Shown here in pieces: positions 7,621 to 15,711 of a stretch of DNA of 24,804 nucleotides (position 1 is the stretch's first letter; the number at the start of each line of letters is the position of its first letter). The notes beneath the pieces are model-generated. The model had not been told where the DNA came from and ran no database searches. It saw nothing but the letters and a program-made list of their open reading frames with translations. Origin of the DNA: SLLG01 sp964403935 (GTDB lineage Bacteria; Verrucomicrobiota; Verrucomicrobiia; Opitutales; Oceanipulchritudinaceae); contig CAYOIB010000038.1 of assembly GCA_964403935.1 (NCBI GenBank), positions 1-24,804 of the forward strand. Reading direction: 5' to 3'. The position numbers were made by a program, and so were the translations under genes.

Positions 7621-8799
7621 CTACTCGTTCTCGTTCAGTGGAATGAGGTACTTCTGCCGGACGAGGCGCCAAGCCACGACAAAGAAGGCGGTGAGGGGAA
7701 TGGCTAGAATCATCCCGAGGACACCTCCGAGCGCCGTACCCCAGAAAAAGATCGCGATGATGATGAGCAGCGGGTGGAGGCCGGTGGAGCGACCCATGAT
7801 TCGGGGGGTGAGGAAGTAGCTCTCTGTCAACTGGACGAGGACGAAGATCGCGAGAGCAAAGCCTGCGAGGGAGAGGCCGCCCCCCGGCTGAAAATAGGCA
7901 ATGGGGAGAACTGCGGAGAGGCCGAGAATCGTTCCCAGGTAGGGGATGATATTGAGGACGCCGATGAGGAGGCCGAGGACGATGGCAAAGTTGACCCCGA
8001 CGATGCTGAACCCAACCGCGAGGAGAACCCCCATGATCAATCCGATGAGAATCTGACCGCGAAAGAAGGCGACCATGCTGTTGACAAACTCCCGCACGAG
8101 GAAGACCAGATCGTCCCGGATATCTTTTCGGACAAAGGACAGCTGATCGCGAAGGTCCCGGGTGGGGTCGCGATCCGAGAGCAAAAAGAAGAAGAGGTAG
8201 ACGGGGACGATGGCTGCGGCCGCGGACCAGGCAAAGACAGCCATGAGCCAGGAGCCGAGGTGAGCCATGGCCGGCAGCGAATAAGCGAGGGCATTGTCGA
8301 CGGCCGCTGAGATCTGGGCGGCGTATTGATCGAGCCGATCGGCCCCGAGCTTTTCTTCCAGAAACTCGATGACTTGCGGGAACTGTTCCTCAAAACTCGC
8401 CTGAGCGCGGTCGGCCAGGACAGGTAACTCGCGGGCAAAGCGGATTGATTGCTCGACGAGAACCGGGATGAGGAAAGCAATGATAGCCGCGCAAATCAGG
8501 ATGATCAGCCCATAAATGAGGGCAATGCTCCCGATCCGGGAGAACCTGACTCGCGTCTCGAGAAAACGGGCGATGGGCCGCAGGAGGAGGGCGAGAATGC
8601 CTGCGACGGCCAGGGGCCAGAGAACGTTGGCAAATGTGGTGACAAAGCTCCGCAGCAGCAGCAGGACCCCAAACAGGAGAAGTGCGATGACGAAGAGCGA
8701 CAGGCAGACAAGCGCCGCAGTGACGAGCTTGTGCTGCAGGTTGGTCAGCCATGGACGCTCGGGCAGCGGCTCAGAGGTCTTCTTCGTTGCCGAATCCAA
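7621..8799 (-). CDS. AI-2E family (UPF0118/PerM-like) transporter
   Basis: A polytopic inner-membrane protein of about 392 residues belonging to the AI-2E exporter/PerM family. Early membrane segments (LVTAALVCLSLFVIALLLFGVLL; VLWPLAVAGILALLLRP) are followed by the family's large extramembrane helical region (about 90-160) and a C-terminal group of membrane helices containing IPYLGTILG and the conserved end GSVxGLHPLL-like segment STGLHPLLIIIAIFFWGTALGG. Family members export diverse small molecules or ions; the true substrate cannot be inferred. The start is uncertain: TTG 8799 gives a 29-base overlap with the upstream glutaredoxin gene. ATGs at 8847 or 8877 would make longer overlaps and add hydrophilic residues. 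The gene converges on phoU with only 28 bases between stops. Confidence 0.85.
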   Translation of the reverse strand: MDSATKKTSEPLPERPWLTNLQHKLVTAALVCLSLFVIALLLFGVLLLLRSFVTTFANVLWPLAVAGILALLLRPIARFLETRVRFSRIGSIALIYGLIILICAAIIAFLIPVLVEQSIRFARELPVLADRAQASFEEQFPQVIEFLEEKLGADRLDQYAAQISAAVDNALAYSLPAMAHLGSWLMAVFAWSAAAAIVPVYLFFFLLSDRDPTRDLRDQLSFVRKDIRDDLVFLVREFVNSMVAFFRGQILIGLIMGVLLAVGFSIVGVNFAIVLGLLIGVLNIIPYLGTILGLSAVLPIAYFQPGGGLSLAGFALAIFVLVQLTESYFLTPRIMGRSTGLHPLLIIIAIFFWGTALGGVLGMILAIPLTAFFVVAWRLVRQKYLIPLNENE

Positions 8800-9061
8800 G
8801 TTGGTGTTTGATCTCGGGGACCTGTTCAAGTTCGGAAAGGAATTCATTAACACTGAAATCAGCCACCACGAATTCACCGAATTCGAAAGTTGGTGTCAGG
8901 CTTTGTCCGCTGACCTCCACCATTCGTTCCATGTTTTGCCGGCTGGCCGTAACATCCCGGATATCGAGATCGATTCCGTTTCGAGCGAAAAAAGAAAGCG
9001 CATCCAGGCACCACGGGCACCGGGGCTTGATGTAGAGCTTGGGACGGTTGTCGTTTTTCAT
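8771..9061 (-). CDS. Glutaredoxin-like redox protein
   Basis: A 96-residue protein with the thioredoxin fold of glutaredoxins: start KLYIKPRCPWCLDAL containing the redox motif CPWC, a helix (LSFFARNGIDLDIRDV), the cis-proline segment SLTPTFEF, and a C-terminal helical tail of about 30 residues. It is likely to perform thiol-disulfide exchange in the cytoplasm. ATG 9061 was chosen since the similarity starts immediately after it; the open frame continues upstream through non-family sequence overlapping uvrA. The 3' end overlaps the AI-2E transporter frame, so the two are probably one transcript. uvrA is divergent 105 bases away. Confidence 0.85.
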   Translation of the reverse strand: MKNDNRPKLYIKPRCPWCLDALSFFARNGIDLDIRDVTASRQNMERMVEVSGQSLTPTFEFGEFVVADFSVNEFLSELEQVPEIKHQLGFGNEEDL

Positions 9062-9166
9062 GTGGGCGCGAAATAGGTTGGTTTTCGAGGCTTTGGGCGA
9101 TTTCCTACAATGGATGCGCCGGGCCCAATTGCCAATCCGGTTGATGTATGTTTTGCAGATTGAGCC

Positions 9167-12124
9167 GTGAGTAAACCCGCGACAACTGAAATCGGGAAGG
9201 AAACCCCCACAGACGCTGACCGGATGAGCATCCGCATTAAGGGTGCCCGCCAGCACAACCTGAAGAATATCGATCTCTCCATTCGGCGAGATCACTTGAC
9301 CGTCATTACCGGGGTGAGTGGGAGCGGGAAATCGTCCCTCGCCTTTGACACGCTGTATGCCGAGGGCTACCGCAAGTACATCGACAGCTTATCGGTGCGG
9401 GCGAGGCAGGTCCTTGAGCAATTGCCGCGTCCGGAGGTGGACTTCATCGAAGGGTTGTCGCCGGTGATCGCAATCGAGCAGCGCGAGGGCACGGGTGCGA
9501 ACCCGCGAAGCACGGTGGCCACGGTGACGGAAGTAGCGGACTATGTCCGGCTGCTTTGGGCGCTGGCAGGTGAGGCCTTCTGCCCGAAAGACGGAGGGCG
9601 GATCCGACGGCAGACGCTGGATGATGTGGTCGATTCGATTCTCACGGAGCCCGTTGGCACGCGCTGCATCCTGCTGGCTCCGATCATGAGCGAGCGCGCT
9701 TCAGTGGTGAGGGTGGAATTGCCCATGTTGCGGCAACGCGGCTTTCAACGGGCGAGGATCAATGGAGAGATCCGGACTTTGGACGATCCGGATCCGCTCG
9801 CCGGGCTGACCGGAGAGCTCTCCCTGGAGGTGGTTGTCGACCGGATCGTGCTTTCGCCCGAGCAGCGAAGCCGTGTGGCCGATTCCCTTGAGCTCGCCTT
9901 TCGCGAAGGGGCGGATCGCGCCGTGGCTCTGTTTCAGAGGGATAGGGAGGGGCCATTTGTCGAGCAGGTTCTGAGCCGACACCTGAGCTGTGAAATGTGT
10001 GGAACCGTCTATGAGGCGCTCACGCCGCGGCACTTCTCCCACAACCACCCGGAAGGGGCATGCCGCACCTGCGGCGGGATGGGAAAGACGCTGCAATTTG
10101 CCGATGAACTGATTGTTCCGGATCCGTCGCTTCCCGTAAAGAAAGGGGCGATCAAGCCGTGGAGACTTGGCTCAAAGCGGATGATCATTCAACGCAATGC
10201 CATTCTCAAGCAGCTGGCCGAGCAGTTGCCCTTCGATCCAAATGTCCCCTGGGAAGACCTTCCCAAGGCAGTTCGGCATGCCATTCTTCATGGGACGGGC
10301 GACCGTTTGTTTTCCTTCAAACTGACGGGGGGAAACCGAAAGCCGACGATTGTTCCTTTTGAAGGTGTCCTTGCCGATCTCCTGAAGACCCGGGCAGAGA
10401 CAAGTAGCGATGGCCTTCGAGCGCGGCTCATGGCCTACCAGGTCGGTTCTGTCTGCCCCGATTGCCAGGGAGACCGGCTGAATGCGCCGGCGCGCTCTGT
10501 GCGCCTGGGCGGGTTGGGCTTCACCGACTTTATGAGGATGAATCTGGCCGAGGCACTGGAATTCGTCCGGGGGGTGAAGCCCGGAGGCCCAGGCTGGCAA
10601 GCCAGCAAGTTCGAAGGGTTGGCTCCGGATGGAGAAAGACGCGTCGCCAAACTGGGAGAGATTTTTGGAGGCTTGGAACAACGATTGAGATTTCTGAATC
10701 AAGTCGGCCTCCACTACCTTAGTTTCGACCGGTCCTACGCTTCGCTGAGCGGAGGGGAATCCCAGCGCGTGCGGCTGGCCACCCAGCTTGGCATGGGCCT
10801 GGTCGGGGTGACCTATGTCCTCGACGAACCCACCATTGGTCTGCACCCGAGGGATACCGCCCGACTGGTCGATAGCCTTCGTGACTTGCGAGACCGGGGG
10901 AATGCGGTGGTGGTGGTCGAGCACGATCCGGATGTCATGGAGGCGGCCGATCGAATCATCGAGATAGGTCCTGGGGCGGGTGCGCGCGGGGGGCGTCTTC
11001 TCTTCTCAGGAACAGTGGCCGAGGCTTGTGCTTCGGATCGCTCCCTTACGGGTCGGTATTTGAGTGGCCGGGATCGTGTTGAGAAATCAACTTCAGATCG
11101 GGTGCCCGATGGCCGGTGGCTGACGGTGGACGGTGCCTCCGAGAACAACCTCCGGGAGGTGGACGTCGCCTTTCCTCTCGGCCTTCTCACTGTCGTGACC
11201 GGCGTCAGTGGATCGGGCAAAAGCACACTTGTAAACGACATCCTCGCGAATGCGGCGGCATTTCGATTGAACCGAAGCAAGGTTATCCCCGGGAAGCACC
11301 GCGGTATGCAGGGCCTGCAGCACTTTACCCGCTTGGTGCGCGTCGATCAGGAACCCATTGGCCGGAGTCCGAGATCAAATCCGGCAACCTACACCAAGTT
11401 GTTCGATGACCTGCGGCGACTCTTCGCGCAGTGCCCGCTGGCAAAAGTGCGCGGTTACAGCGCAGGGCGTTTCAGCTTCAACATTCGTGGTGGACGCTGT
11501 GAGCGGTGTCAGGGTGATGGCCAGATCAAGCTGGACATGAGTTTTCTGAGCGATGTCTACGTCGAGTGCCCGGGTTGTCATGGAAAACGCTACAACCGGG
11601 AGACCCTGGAGGTGCGTTTCAAGGGGCTGAATATCGCCGAAGTTTTGGACCTTACGGTGGAAGAGGCGCGGGCAGTCTTCAACGCGGTTCCCCGCATCAT
11701 GGACAAGCTCGATACGCTGGATGCTGTGGGGCTCGATTACATTCGACTCGGCCAATCGGCCACCACCCTCAGCGGTGGTGAGGCCCAGCGCATCAAACTC
11801 GCTCTCGAGCTCAGCAAACGGCAAACAGGAGAGTCTCTGTATATCCTCGATGAACCCACAACAGGCCTTCATTGGCAGGATATTCAGAAACTCCTGGATC
11901 TCCTCTTCCGGCTTCGCGACCAGGGCAACACCCTCATCATCATCGAGCATAACCTCGATGTCATTCGCCTGGCTGACTGGCTCATCGACCTCGGCCCCGG
12001 CGGAGGAAATGAAGGGGGCGAAGTCATTTACAGCGGCCCGCTGAGCGGCTTGTCAACCGTGACAAGCAGCGCCACTGCCCAGGCCTTGCAGGGCCTTGAG
12101 CTCACGTCCAGTGCTCAGGATTAG
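9167..12124 (+). CDS. uvrA: Excinuclease ABC subunit A (UvrA)
   Basis: A 985-residue twin-ABC ATPase that finds bulky DNA damage in nucleotide excision repair and loads UvrB. The first Walker A is GVSGSGKSS (Lys55) and the first signature LSGGESQRVRLA begins at 527. A zinc module has Cys275, 278, 299 and 302. The second half has Walker A GVSGSGKST (Lys685), a zinc finger at Cys778, 781, 801 and 804, and the signature LSGGEAQRIKLA at 868 followed by YILDEPTTGLH. The UvrB-binding and insertion region between Walker A and the first zinc module is present, so this is a full UvrA. GTG 9167 is the longest start; ATG 9224 (MSIRIKGARQHN) agrees better with where family similarity begins. No SOS box was recognised. 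Confidence 0.95.
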   Translation: MSKPATTEIGKETPTDADRMSIRIKGARQHNLKNIDLSIRRDHLTVITGVSGSGKSSLAFDTLYAEGYRKYIDSLSVRARQVLEQLPRPEVDFIEGLSPVIAIEQREGTGANPRSTVATVTEVADYVRLLWALAGEAFCPKDGGRIRRQTLDDVVDSILTEPVGTRCILLAPIMSERASVVRVELPMLRQRGFQRARINGEIRTLDDPDPLAGLTGELSLEVVVDRIVLSPEQRSRVADSLELAFREGADRAVALFQRDREGPFVEQVLSRHLSCEMCGTVYEALTPRHFSHNHPEGACRTCGGMGKTLQFADELIVPDPSLPVKKGAIKPWRLGSKRMIIQRNAILKQLAEQLPFDPNVPWEDLPKAVRHAILHGTGDRLFSFKLTGGNRKPTIVPFEGVLADLLKTRAETSSDGLRARLMAYQVGSVCPDCQGDRLNAPARSVRLGGLGFTDFMRMNLAEALEFVRGVKPGGPGWQASKFEGLAPDGERRVAKLGEIFGGLEQRLRFLNQVGLHYLSFDRSYASLSGGESQRVRLATQLGMGLVGVTYVLDEPTIGLHPRDTARLVDSLRDLRDRGNAVVVVEHDPDVMEAADRIIEIGPGAGARGGRLLFSGTVAEACASDRSLTGRYLSGRDRVEKSTSDRVPDGRWLTVDGASENNLREVDVAFPLGLLTVVTGVSGSGKSTLVNDILANAAAFRLNRSKVIPGKHRGMQGLQHFTRLVRVDQEPIGRSPRSNPATYTKLFDDLRRLFAQCPLAKVRGYSAGRFSFNIRGGRCERCQGDGQIKLDMSFLSDVYVECPGCHGKRYNRETLEVRFKGLNIAEVLDLTVEEARAVFNAVPRIMDKLDTLDAVGLDYIRLGQSATTLSGGEAQRIKLALELSKRQTGESLYILDEPTTGLHWQDIQKLLDLLFRLRDQGNTLIIIEHNLDVIRLADWLIDLGPGGGNEGGEVIYSGPLSGLSTVTSSATAQALQGLELTSSAQD

Positions 12125-12127
12125 AGA

Positions 12128-12143
12128 GGCCTTCGGCGAGGCC
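12128..12143 (+). terminator. GC-rich hairpin after uvrA
   Basis: GGCCT (12128-12132) pairs with AGGCC (12139-12143) around a six-base loop, starting four bases after the uvrA stop. No T-run follows, so it is at best a weak or factor-dependent terminator. A second short hairpin, GGGAA/TTCCC (12158-12174), lies just downstream. Confidence 0.3.
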
Positions 12144-12248
12144 CTGAGATCGATCCCGGGAAGTTGACTTTCCCCTGTTTCATCGTAATGCGATATAAGT
12201 AAACCGTGGGATTCGGAAGGGACACCCCGGATCCACGATGAGCTGGCA

Positions 12249-12707
12249 ATGGCATCCTCGCACCTGAGTAAATCTGAATACGAACGGCTCGCTGAGTTTC
12301 GTTATGCCTTGCGGCGCTATTTTCGTTTCAGCGAACGGGCGGCGCGGGCGCACGGTTTGAAGCCGCAGCAATACCAAGCACTTCTGGCCCTTGAAGGCTT
12401 TCCAGGGAGAAACCGGTTAACGATCGGCGAGCTCGCTCAGCAGTTGCAGATCACGCATCACAGTGCGGTGGGGTTGGTGGACCGGATGGTCAGTCTGTCC
12501 CTGGTGGAGCGGTCGCCCTGTGAAGAGGATCTGCGCCGGGTGTATGTATCGAATACCCCTGCGGGCCGGGCGATTCTGGGCAAGCTCTATACGGTTCACC
12601 GCGCGGAGCTGCAAACCGCGGGTCCGCGCCTCATCAATCTCATCCAGCAGGCTGTGCACGCCATGCCAAACGAATCGGCGAAAGCCCCTCTACTTGAAGT
12701 ACCATGA
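12249..12707 (+). CDS. MarR-family transcriptional regulator
   Basis: A 152-residue winged-helix regulator of the MarR family. N-terminal dimerisation helices (about 8-40) lead into LKPQQYQALLALEG, the DNA-binding helix-turn-helix LTIGELAQQLQITHHSAVGLVDRMVSLSLVERS (about 57-90) and the wing EEDLRRVYVSNTPAGRAIL with the usual D-x-R-R. MarR proteins usually repress a neighbouring gene and respond to small molecules or oxidation. The stop overlaps the start of the downstream PLP-enzyme gene (ATGA at 12704), so the two are translationally coupled and the regulator may control this sulfur amino-acid gene. The upstream gap contains TTGACT at 12164 and TATAAG at 12194, but their 24-base spacing is too long for a standard promoter. 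Confidence 0.88.
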   Translation: MASSHLSKSEYERLAEFRYALRRYFRFSERAARAHGLKPQQYQALLALEGFPGRNRLTIGELAQQLQITHHSAVGLVDRMVSLSLVERSPCEEDLRRVYVSNTPAGRAILGKLYTVHRAELQTAGPRLINLIQQAVHAMPNESAKAPLLEVP

Positions 12708-13894
12708 TCCCTTCCAAATCTTCCCTTCCGAATCTGCGAACGATGTGCGCCCATATAGGGAGCGCCTTCGAGAAGGAGACATTTTCCAGCTTTCAGGTTC
12801 CGATTGCCCAAAGCTCGCTTTTTCGCCTGGGGACCCCCGAGGAGGCTGACGCGTTGTTTGCCGGTTCTCGAAAAGGCTATGCCTACACGCGTTTTGGAAA
12901 CCCCACGGTGGATTGTCTTGCGAAGGCTCTGGCTGACCTCGAAGGCGGGCAGGATGCCGTTGTCACCGCCTCGGGGAATGCGGCTGTATTGACGGCGGTC
13001 TCGATGGCACTCGGGGCGAAAGACGGGCCGATCCTGACGCATCCGGATCTGTATGGTGGGAGTTGTGAGCTCCTGGGGATTTTTCAGGACACCTTTCGCG
13101 TTCCCGTTGAATGGTGTGACCCGGCAGACGCCGATGCGTGGGCAAAGGCTATTTCGAGGGCCAGTGTGGTCTTGATCGAAACGCCCTCGAATCCCCTGTG
13201 GCGCTTGACCGACATAGCTGCCACGGCCGAGCGCGCGCGTGTCTCGGGGGCCAGACTCATTGTCGATAACACGGTCGCAACACCCTTTAATCAGAGCCCT
13301 TTGGCCTTGGGAGCGGACTTTGTCGTTCACTCCACGAGCAAGTTCCTCAACGGGCACTCGGATATGATTGGAGGGTGTGTCGTCTCGCGAGAGGCCTTGA
13401 GTGCTCGCCAGCGCAGCATTCACAAAAACCTGGGAGCGACCATCAATGCGATTGATGCCTGGCTGATCCTGCGGGGGTTGCGCACCTTGGCGCTCCGGAT
13501 GGAGGTGCATAACCGAAATGGTGAGAGCATTGCCTATTGGTTGAATCAGCAATCCGAAGTGACGAAAGTCTATTATCCCACCTTGGGCGATAGCCAGTCC
13601 GGTGCGATCTTCCGCAAGCAGATGCGAAGTGGGGGCTCGCTGGTTTCATTTGATCTTCGGGGGGGCGAGGCCGCCGCACGCAACTTCCTTCGCAAGCTCA
13701 AGCTCATCGTGCACGGGGTCAGCCTGGGCGGGATGGAAAGCCTGGCCACCCGGCCTGCGGCCACCAGCCACCGCGGGATGTCGGCCGAGGAGCAGCAGCG
13801 GGCAGGGGTGTCCGATGGATTGGTTCGACTCTCCATCGGGACCGAATTACAGGTCGATCTTCTGGCTGACCTGGAACAGGCTCTTGTCCCATGA
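12704..13894 (+). CDS. Cys/Met-metabolism PLP-dependent enzyme (cystathionine gamma-synthase/lyase type)
   Basis: A 396-residue fold-type I PLP enzyme of the Cys/Met metabolism family. It shows YTRFGNPTVDCLAKALADLEGG, the cofactor-binding stretch ASGNAAVLTAV, YGGS, IETPSNPLWR, the Asp of IVDNTVATP, and the PLP lysine Lys213 in VHSTSKFLNGHSD. The C-terminal domain has LGGMESLATRPAATSH and VRLSIGTE, typical of the family. Members make or break gamma-substituted homoserine derivatives (cystathionine gamma-synthase, O-acetylhomoserine sulfhydrylase, methionine gamma-lyase); I cannot separate these by eye. Length is usual. It overlaps the MarR gene by four bases. An inverted repeat (GGATCT-CTT-AGATCC, 13922-13936) lies in the short gap after it. 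Confidence 0.88.
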   Translation: MIPSKSSLPNLRTMCAHIGSAFEKETFSSFQVPIAQSSLFRLGTPEEADALFAGSRKGYAYTRFGNPTVDCLAKALADLEGGQDAVVTASGNAAVLTAVSMALGAKDGPILTHPDLYGGSCELLGIFQDTFRVPVEWCDPADADAWAKAISRASVVLIETPSNPLWRLTDIAATAERARVSGARLIVDNTVATPFNQSPLALGADFVVHSTSKFLNGHSDMIGGCVVSREALSARQRSIHKNLGATINAIDAWLILRGLRTLALRMEVHNRNGESIAYWLNQQSEVTKVYYPTLGDSQSGAIFRKQMRSGGSLVSFDLRGGEAAARNFLRKLKLIVHGVSLGGMESLATRPAATSHRGMSAEEQQRAGVSDGLVRLSIGTELQVDLLADLEQALVP

Positions 13895-13947
13895 ATCATC
13901 AGCTTTCAAAATACTTGATATGGATCTCTTAGATCCGTGTTCCGGAA

Positions 13948-14433
13948 ATGACTCCCCACGTCCAGACCTACCGTTACGGGACTCCCCTTGAGGGGGATGT
14001 TCTGCATATTGGCGTTGCCCGGCACTTACCGCGCGGGGTGGCAAAGAAGGACTACCGCTCGCAGGGCTATTTCGATGTCTGGCTCCCGGTGCTGGCACCA
14101 GGTCCCGCGCTGGTAAAAGACTACCGGGGAGGAAAGATCTCCTATGGATCCTTTTCCAGGCAGTACCGCCGCCTGATTGATAAAGCGGAGCCTCGCGGTG
14201 TCGTTCAGCTGTTGGGTTATCTTTCTCATATCCGACCGATTGCTCTCGGGTGCTTTTGCGAGAACGCGGATCATTGTCATCGGACAATCCTTGCCCGGCA
14301 GGTTTGCAGCGCCGCCGACGGAACGGATGCGTCGCTTCTGAAGGCGGTGAAGATTTCCGATAGCCCCGCGAGCTACGCCAGTTCTCCCTGCATGCTCCAC
14401 GAAGTCTGGCAGGAATTCGCGGAGGAAGAGTGA
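13948..14433 (+). CDS. DUF488-family protein
   Basis: A 161-residue protein of the DUF488 family, function unknown. Recognisable features are the N-terminal HIGVARHLPRGVAKKDY, YFDVWLPVLAP, a basic-aromatic segment FSRQYRRLI, and the family's cysteine-histidine motif CFCENADHCHRTIL (about 110-123). It resembles the subgroup with the WLPVLAP segment rather than the shorter MarR-linked type. The ATG at 13948 lacks a strong ribosome site, though CGGAA lies just before. It sits between the PLP enzyme and the mobile-element block, and is the last ordinary chromosomal gene before that block. Confidence 0.75.
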   Translation: MTPHVQTYRYGTPLEGDVLHIGVARHLPRGVAKKDYRSQGYFDVWLPVLAPGPALVKDYRGGKISYGSFSRQYRRLIDKAEPRGVVQLLGYLSHIRPIALGCFCENADHCHRTILARQVCSAADGTDASLLKAVKISDSPASYASSPCMLHEVWQEFAEEE

Positions 14434-14741
14434 GGCTCAAGCTTGTCCATATTGACTTGAAACCTGGTTGACCTCCTTTGCCGTTTCGCCCCGCGCGGGA
14501 TTCTTCGGCTACACCAAGAGCCCGTGGGCGAAGGCTGCGAATGCGCTGGGGCGGAGACAGCTGCCTTCGTGGATGACGGCCCCGAATGGACCGCAAATTT
14601 TCTCCGATAGGGGCAGTAACTTACTCATGCCGTCTATCGTGATCGGGAGCCGGGTGAGGCATGCGAACAGCCCGCAGAATATCGGGATCCTAAAAGCCTC
14701 TATTGGCCGACGAGAGAAGGCAATCCAGACACGGATTGAGG
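14434..14741. other. Gap without a recognisable gene, left flank of IS66
   Basis: This 308-base stretch has open frames on both strands (for example minus-strand residues such as IPIFCGLFACLTRLPITIDG) but none with a clear start signal or a family I know. Since it abuts the IS66 end and does not continue the IS3 OrfB that lies on the other side, it may be debris from a deletion or an earlier insertion. Confidence 0.4.
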
Positions 14742-14753
14742 GTAAGCATTCAA
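14742..14753 (+). repeat. IS66 left inverted repeat
   Basis: GTAAGCATTCAA is the exact reverse complement of 18932-18943. It has the GTAAGC beginning typical of IS66 elements. Identity stops after 12 bases. Confidence 0.85.
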
Positions 14754-14798
14754 TTTCCCCTGATGACAAGCCGGCCGAGGCTTGGTAGACTCGGAGGC

Positions 14799-15140
14799 AT
14801 GAAACCAATCGAGAATGAAGGATCGAGTGCGCTGAGGCGCGAACGTCATAGCCGCGGGCAGATTGATCAGTTGCTCGCCGAGTACAGAGAGAGTGGTCAA
14901 ACGCAGGAGCTGTTCGCGCGTGAGCGGGGCCTCAATGTGGGCACGCTGCGGGGTTGGCTCTACCGCAAGCAGAGGAATGAAGCTGCGGATCTTCGCGAGG
15001 TACTTGTGCAGGCAGGGTCCGGAAGGCAGGCGCAGGCCTCGGTCGTGGTGCGCACGGCCCGGGGCGTGGAGGTGGAGCTGCCACTGTGTGCGGGAAGTGG
15101 GTGGATCGAGCGGATGGTGCACAAGCTGGCGTGCTCATGA
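14799..15140 (+). CDS. tnpA: IS66 accessory protein TnpA
   Basis: A 113-residue small basic protein of the IS66 TnpA (Orf1) type, needed with TnpB and TnpC for IS66 transposition. It has a predicted helix-turn-helix (QTQELFARERGLNVGTLRGW, about 31-50) and a C-terminal beta segment (VVVRTARGVEVELP) typical of the family. The ATG at 14799 follows GGAGG at 14793-14797, a good ribosome site. Its stop overlaps the tnpB ATG (ATGA at 15137), the usual IS66 coupling. The gene appears intact. Confidence 0.88.
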   Translation: MKPIENEGSSALRRERHSRGQIDQLLAEYRESGQTQELFARERGLNVGTLRGWLYRKQRNEAADLREVLVQAGSGRQAQASVVVRTARGVEVELPLCAGSGWIERMVHKLACS

Positions 15141-15206
15141 TCAGTGCGGGCGGTGCGACCAGGATCTTCCTCGCCACGGGGGTGACTGATATGCGCAAGG
15201 GCTTCA
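15137..15206 (+). CDS. tnpB: IS66 TnpB, 5' exon (split by group II intron)
   Basis: The first 70 bases of tnpB encode MISAGGATRIFLATGVTDMRKGF plus one base of the next codon. The VTDMRKGF block is the conserved N-terminal signature of IS66 TnpB. Reading on without splicing gives unrelated residues and a stop at 15316. Joined to 17101-17375 the gene has 345 bases, coding 114 residues, a normal TnpB length, and the junction codon becomes AAC (Asn), giving MRKGFNGLYGLV. Confidence 0.85.
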
Positions 15207-15711
15207 GTACGCCGAGCAAGCTGGGCGTATCCAGCGGGTGCAATTCCCGTCCGGACAAGGGAAACGAGCCCTCCCATCCGGAATCGAGTCTTGGGCTCAT
15301 AAAGGTAACGATATGAGTCAAGTGTAGACAGAGCGACAACCGGGCCGTAACGCAAGTGAAGGGATTGAGCCTCGTGATTGCATCATCCGGGGGCCGACAG
15401 CGTTGAACTGACTGGAAGGCAACAGTAGGCAGTCGCTACAGGGGCGAGACTGCCGGAGAGCCCGGCGGGGTCTGAGACCACGGCACGGTTGGAGATGGAT
15501 ACGATCGGAACTCGGGAGATCCCCGGTGGTCTGGCGAAAGAACGTCAGTATGCCCTCTGGCAGGCACAACCGGACAGAGGGCAGATGCTGCCGGGGAAGT
15601 CGGACCTGCTGATAGTACTCCGAGCGGGGGAAAGCCTCGTGCATGGGGAAGCGGCAGGCGAGAGATCATTCCGGTAAAGACACATCGTCTTCACACAGAG
15701 GAAGAGTCACG

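Noticed and set aside
7774..8310. Long plus-strand frame rich in Glu/Asp opposite the AI-2E transporter gene
   Set aside because: It is the antisense shadow of a membrane-protein gene; the strongly acidic composition is what antisense of hydrophobic codons gives.
12164..12199. Promoter TTGACT...TATAAG before the MarR gene
   Set aside because: The two elements are 24 bases apart, too far for a standard promoter, and TTGACT falls in the loop of a short hairpin.
13922..13936. Inverted repeat GGATCT-CTT-AGATCC between the PLP enzyme and DUF488 genes
   Set aside because: Six-base stem with no T-run; could be an operator or chance, not enough to call a terminator.
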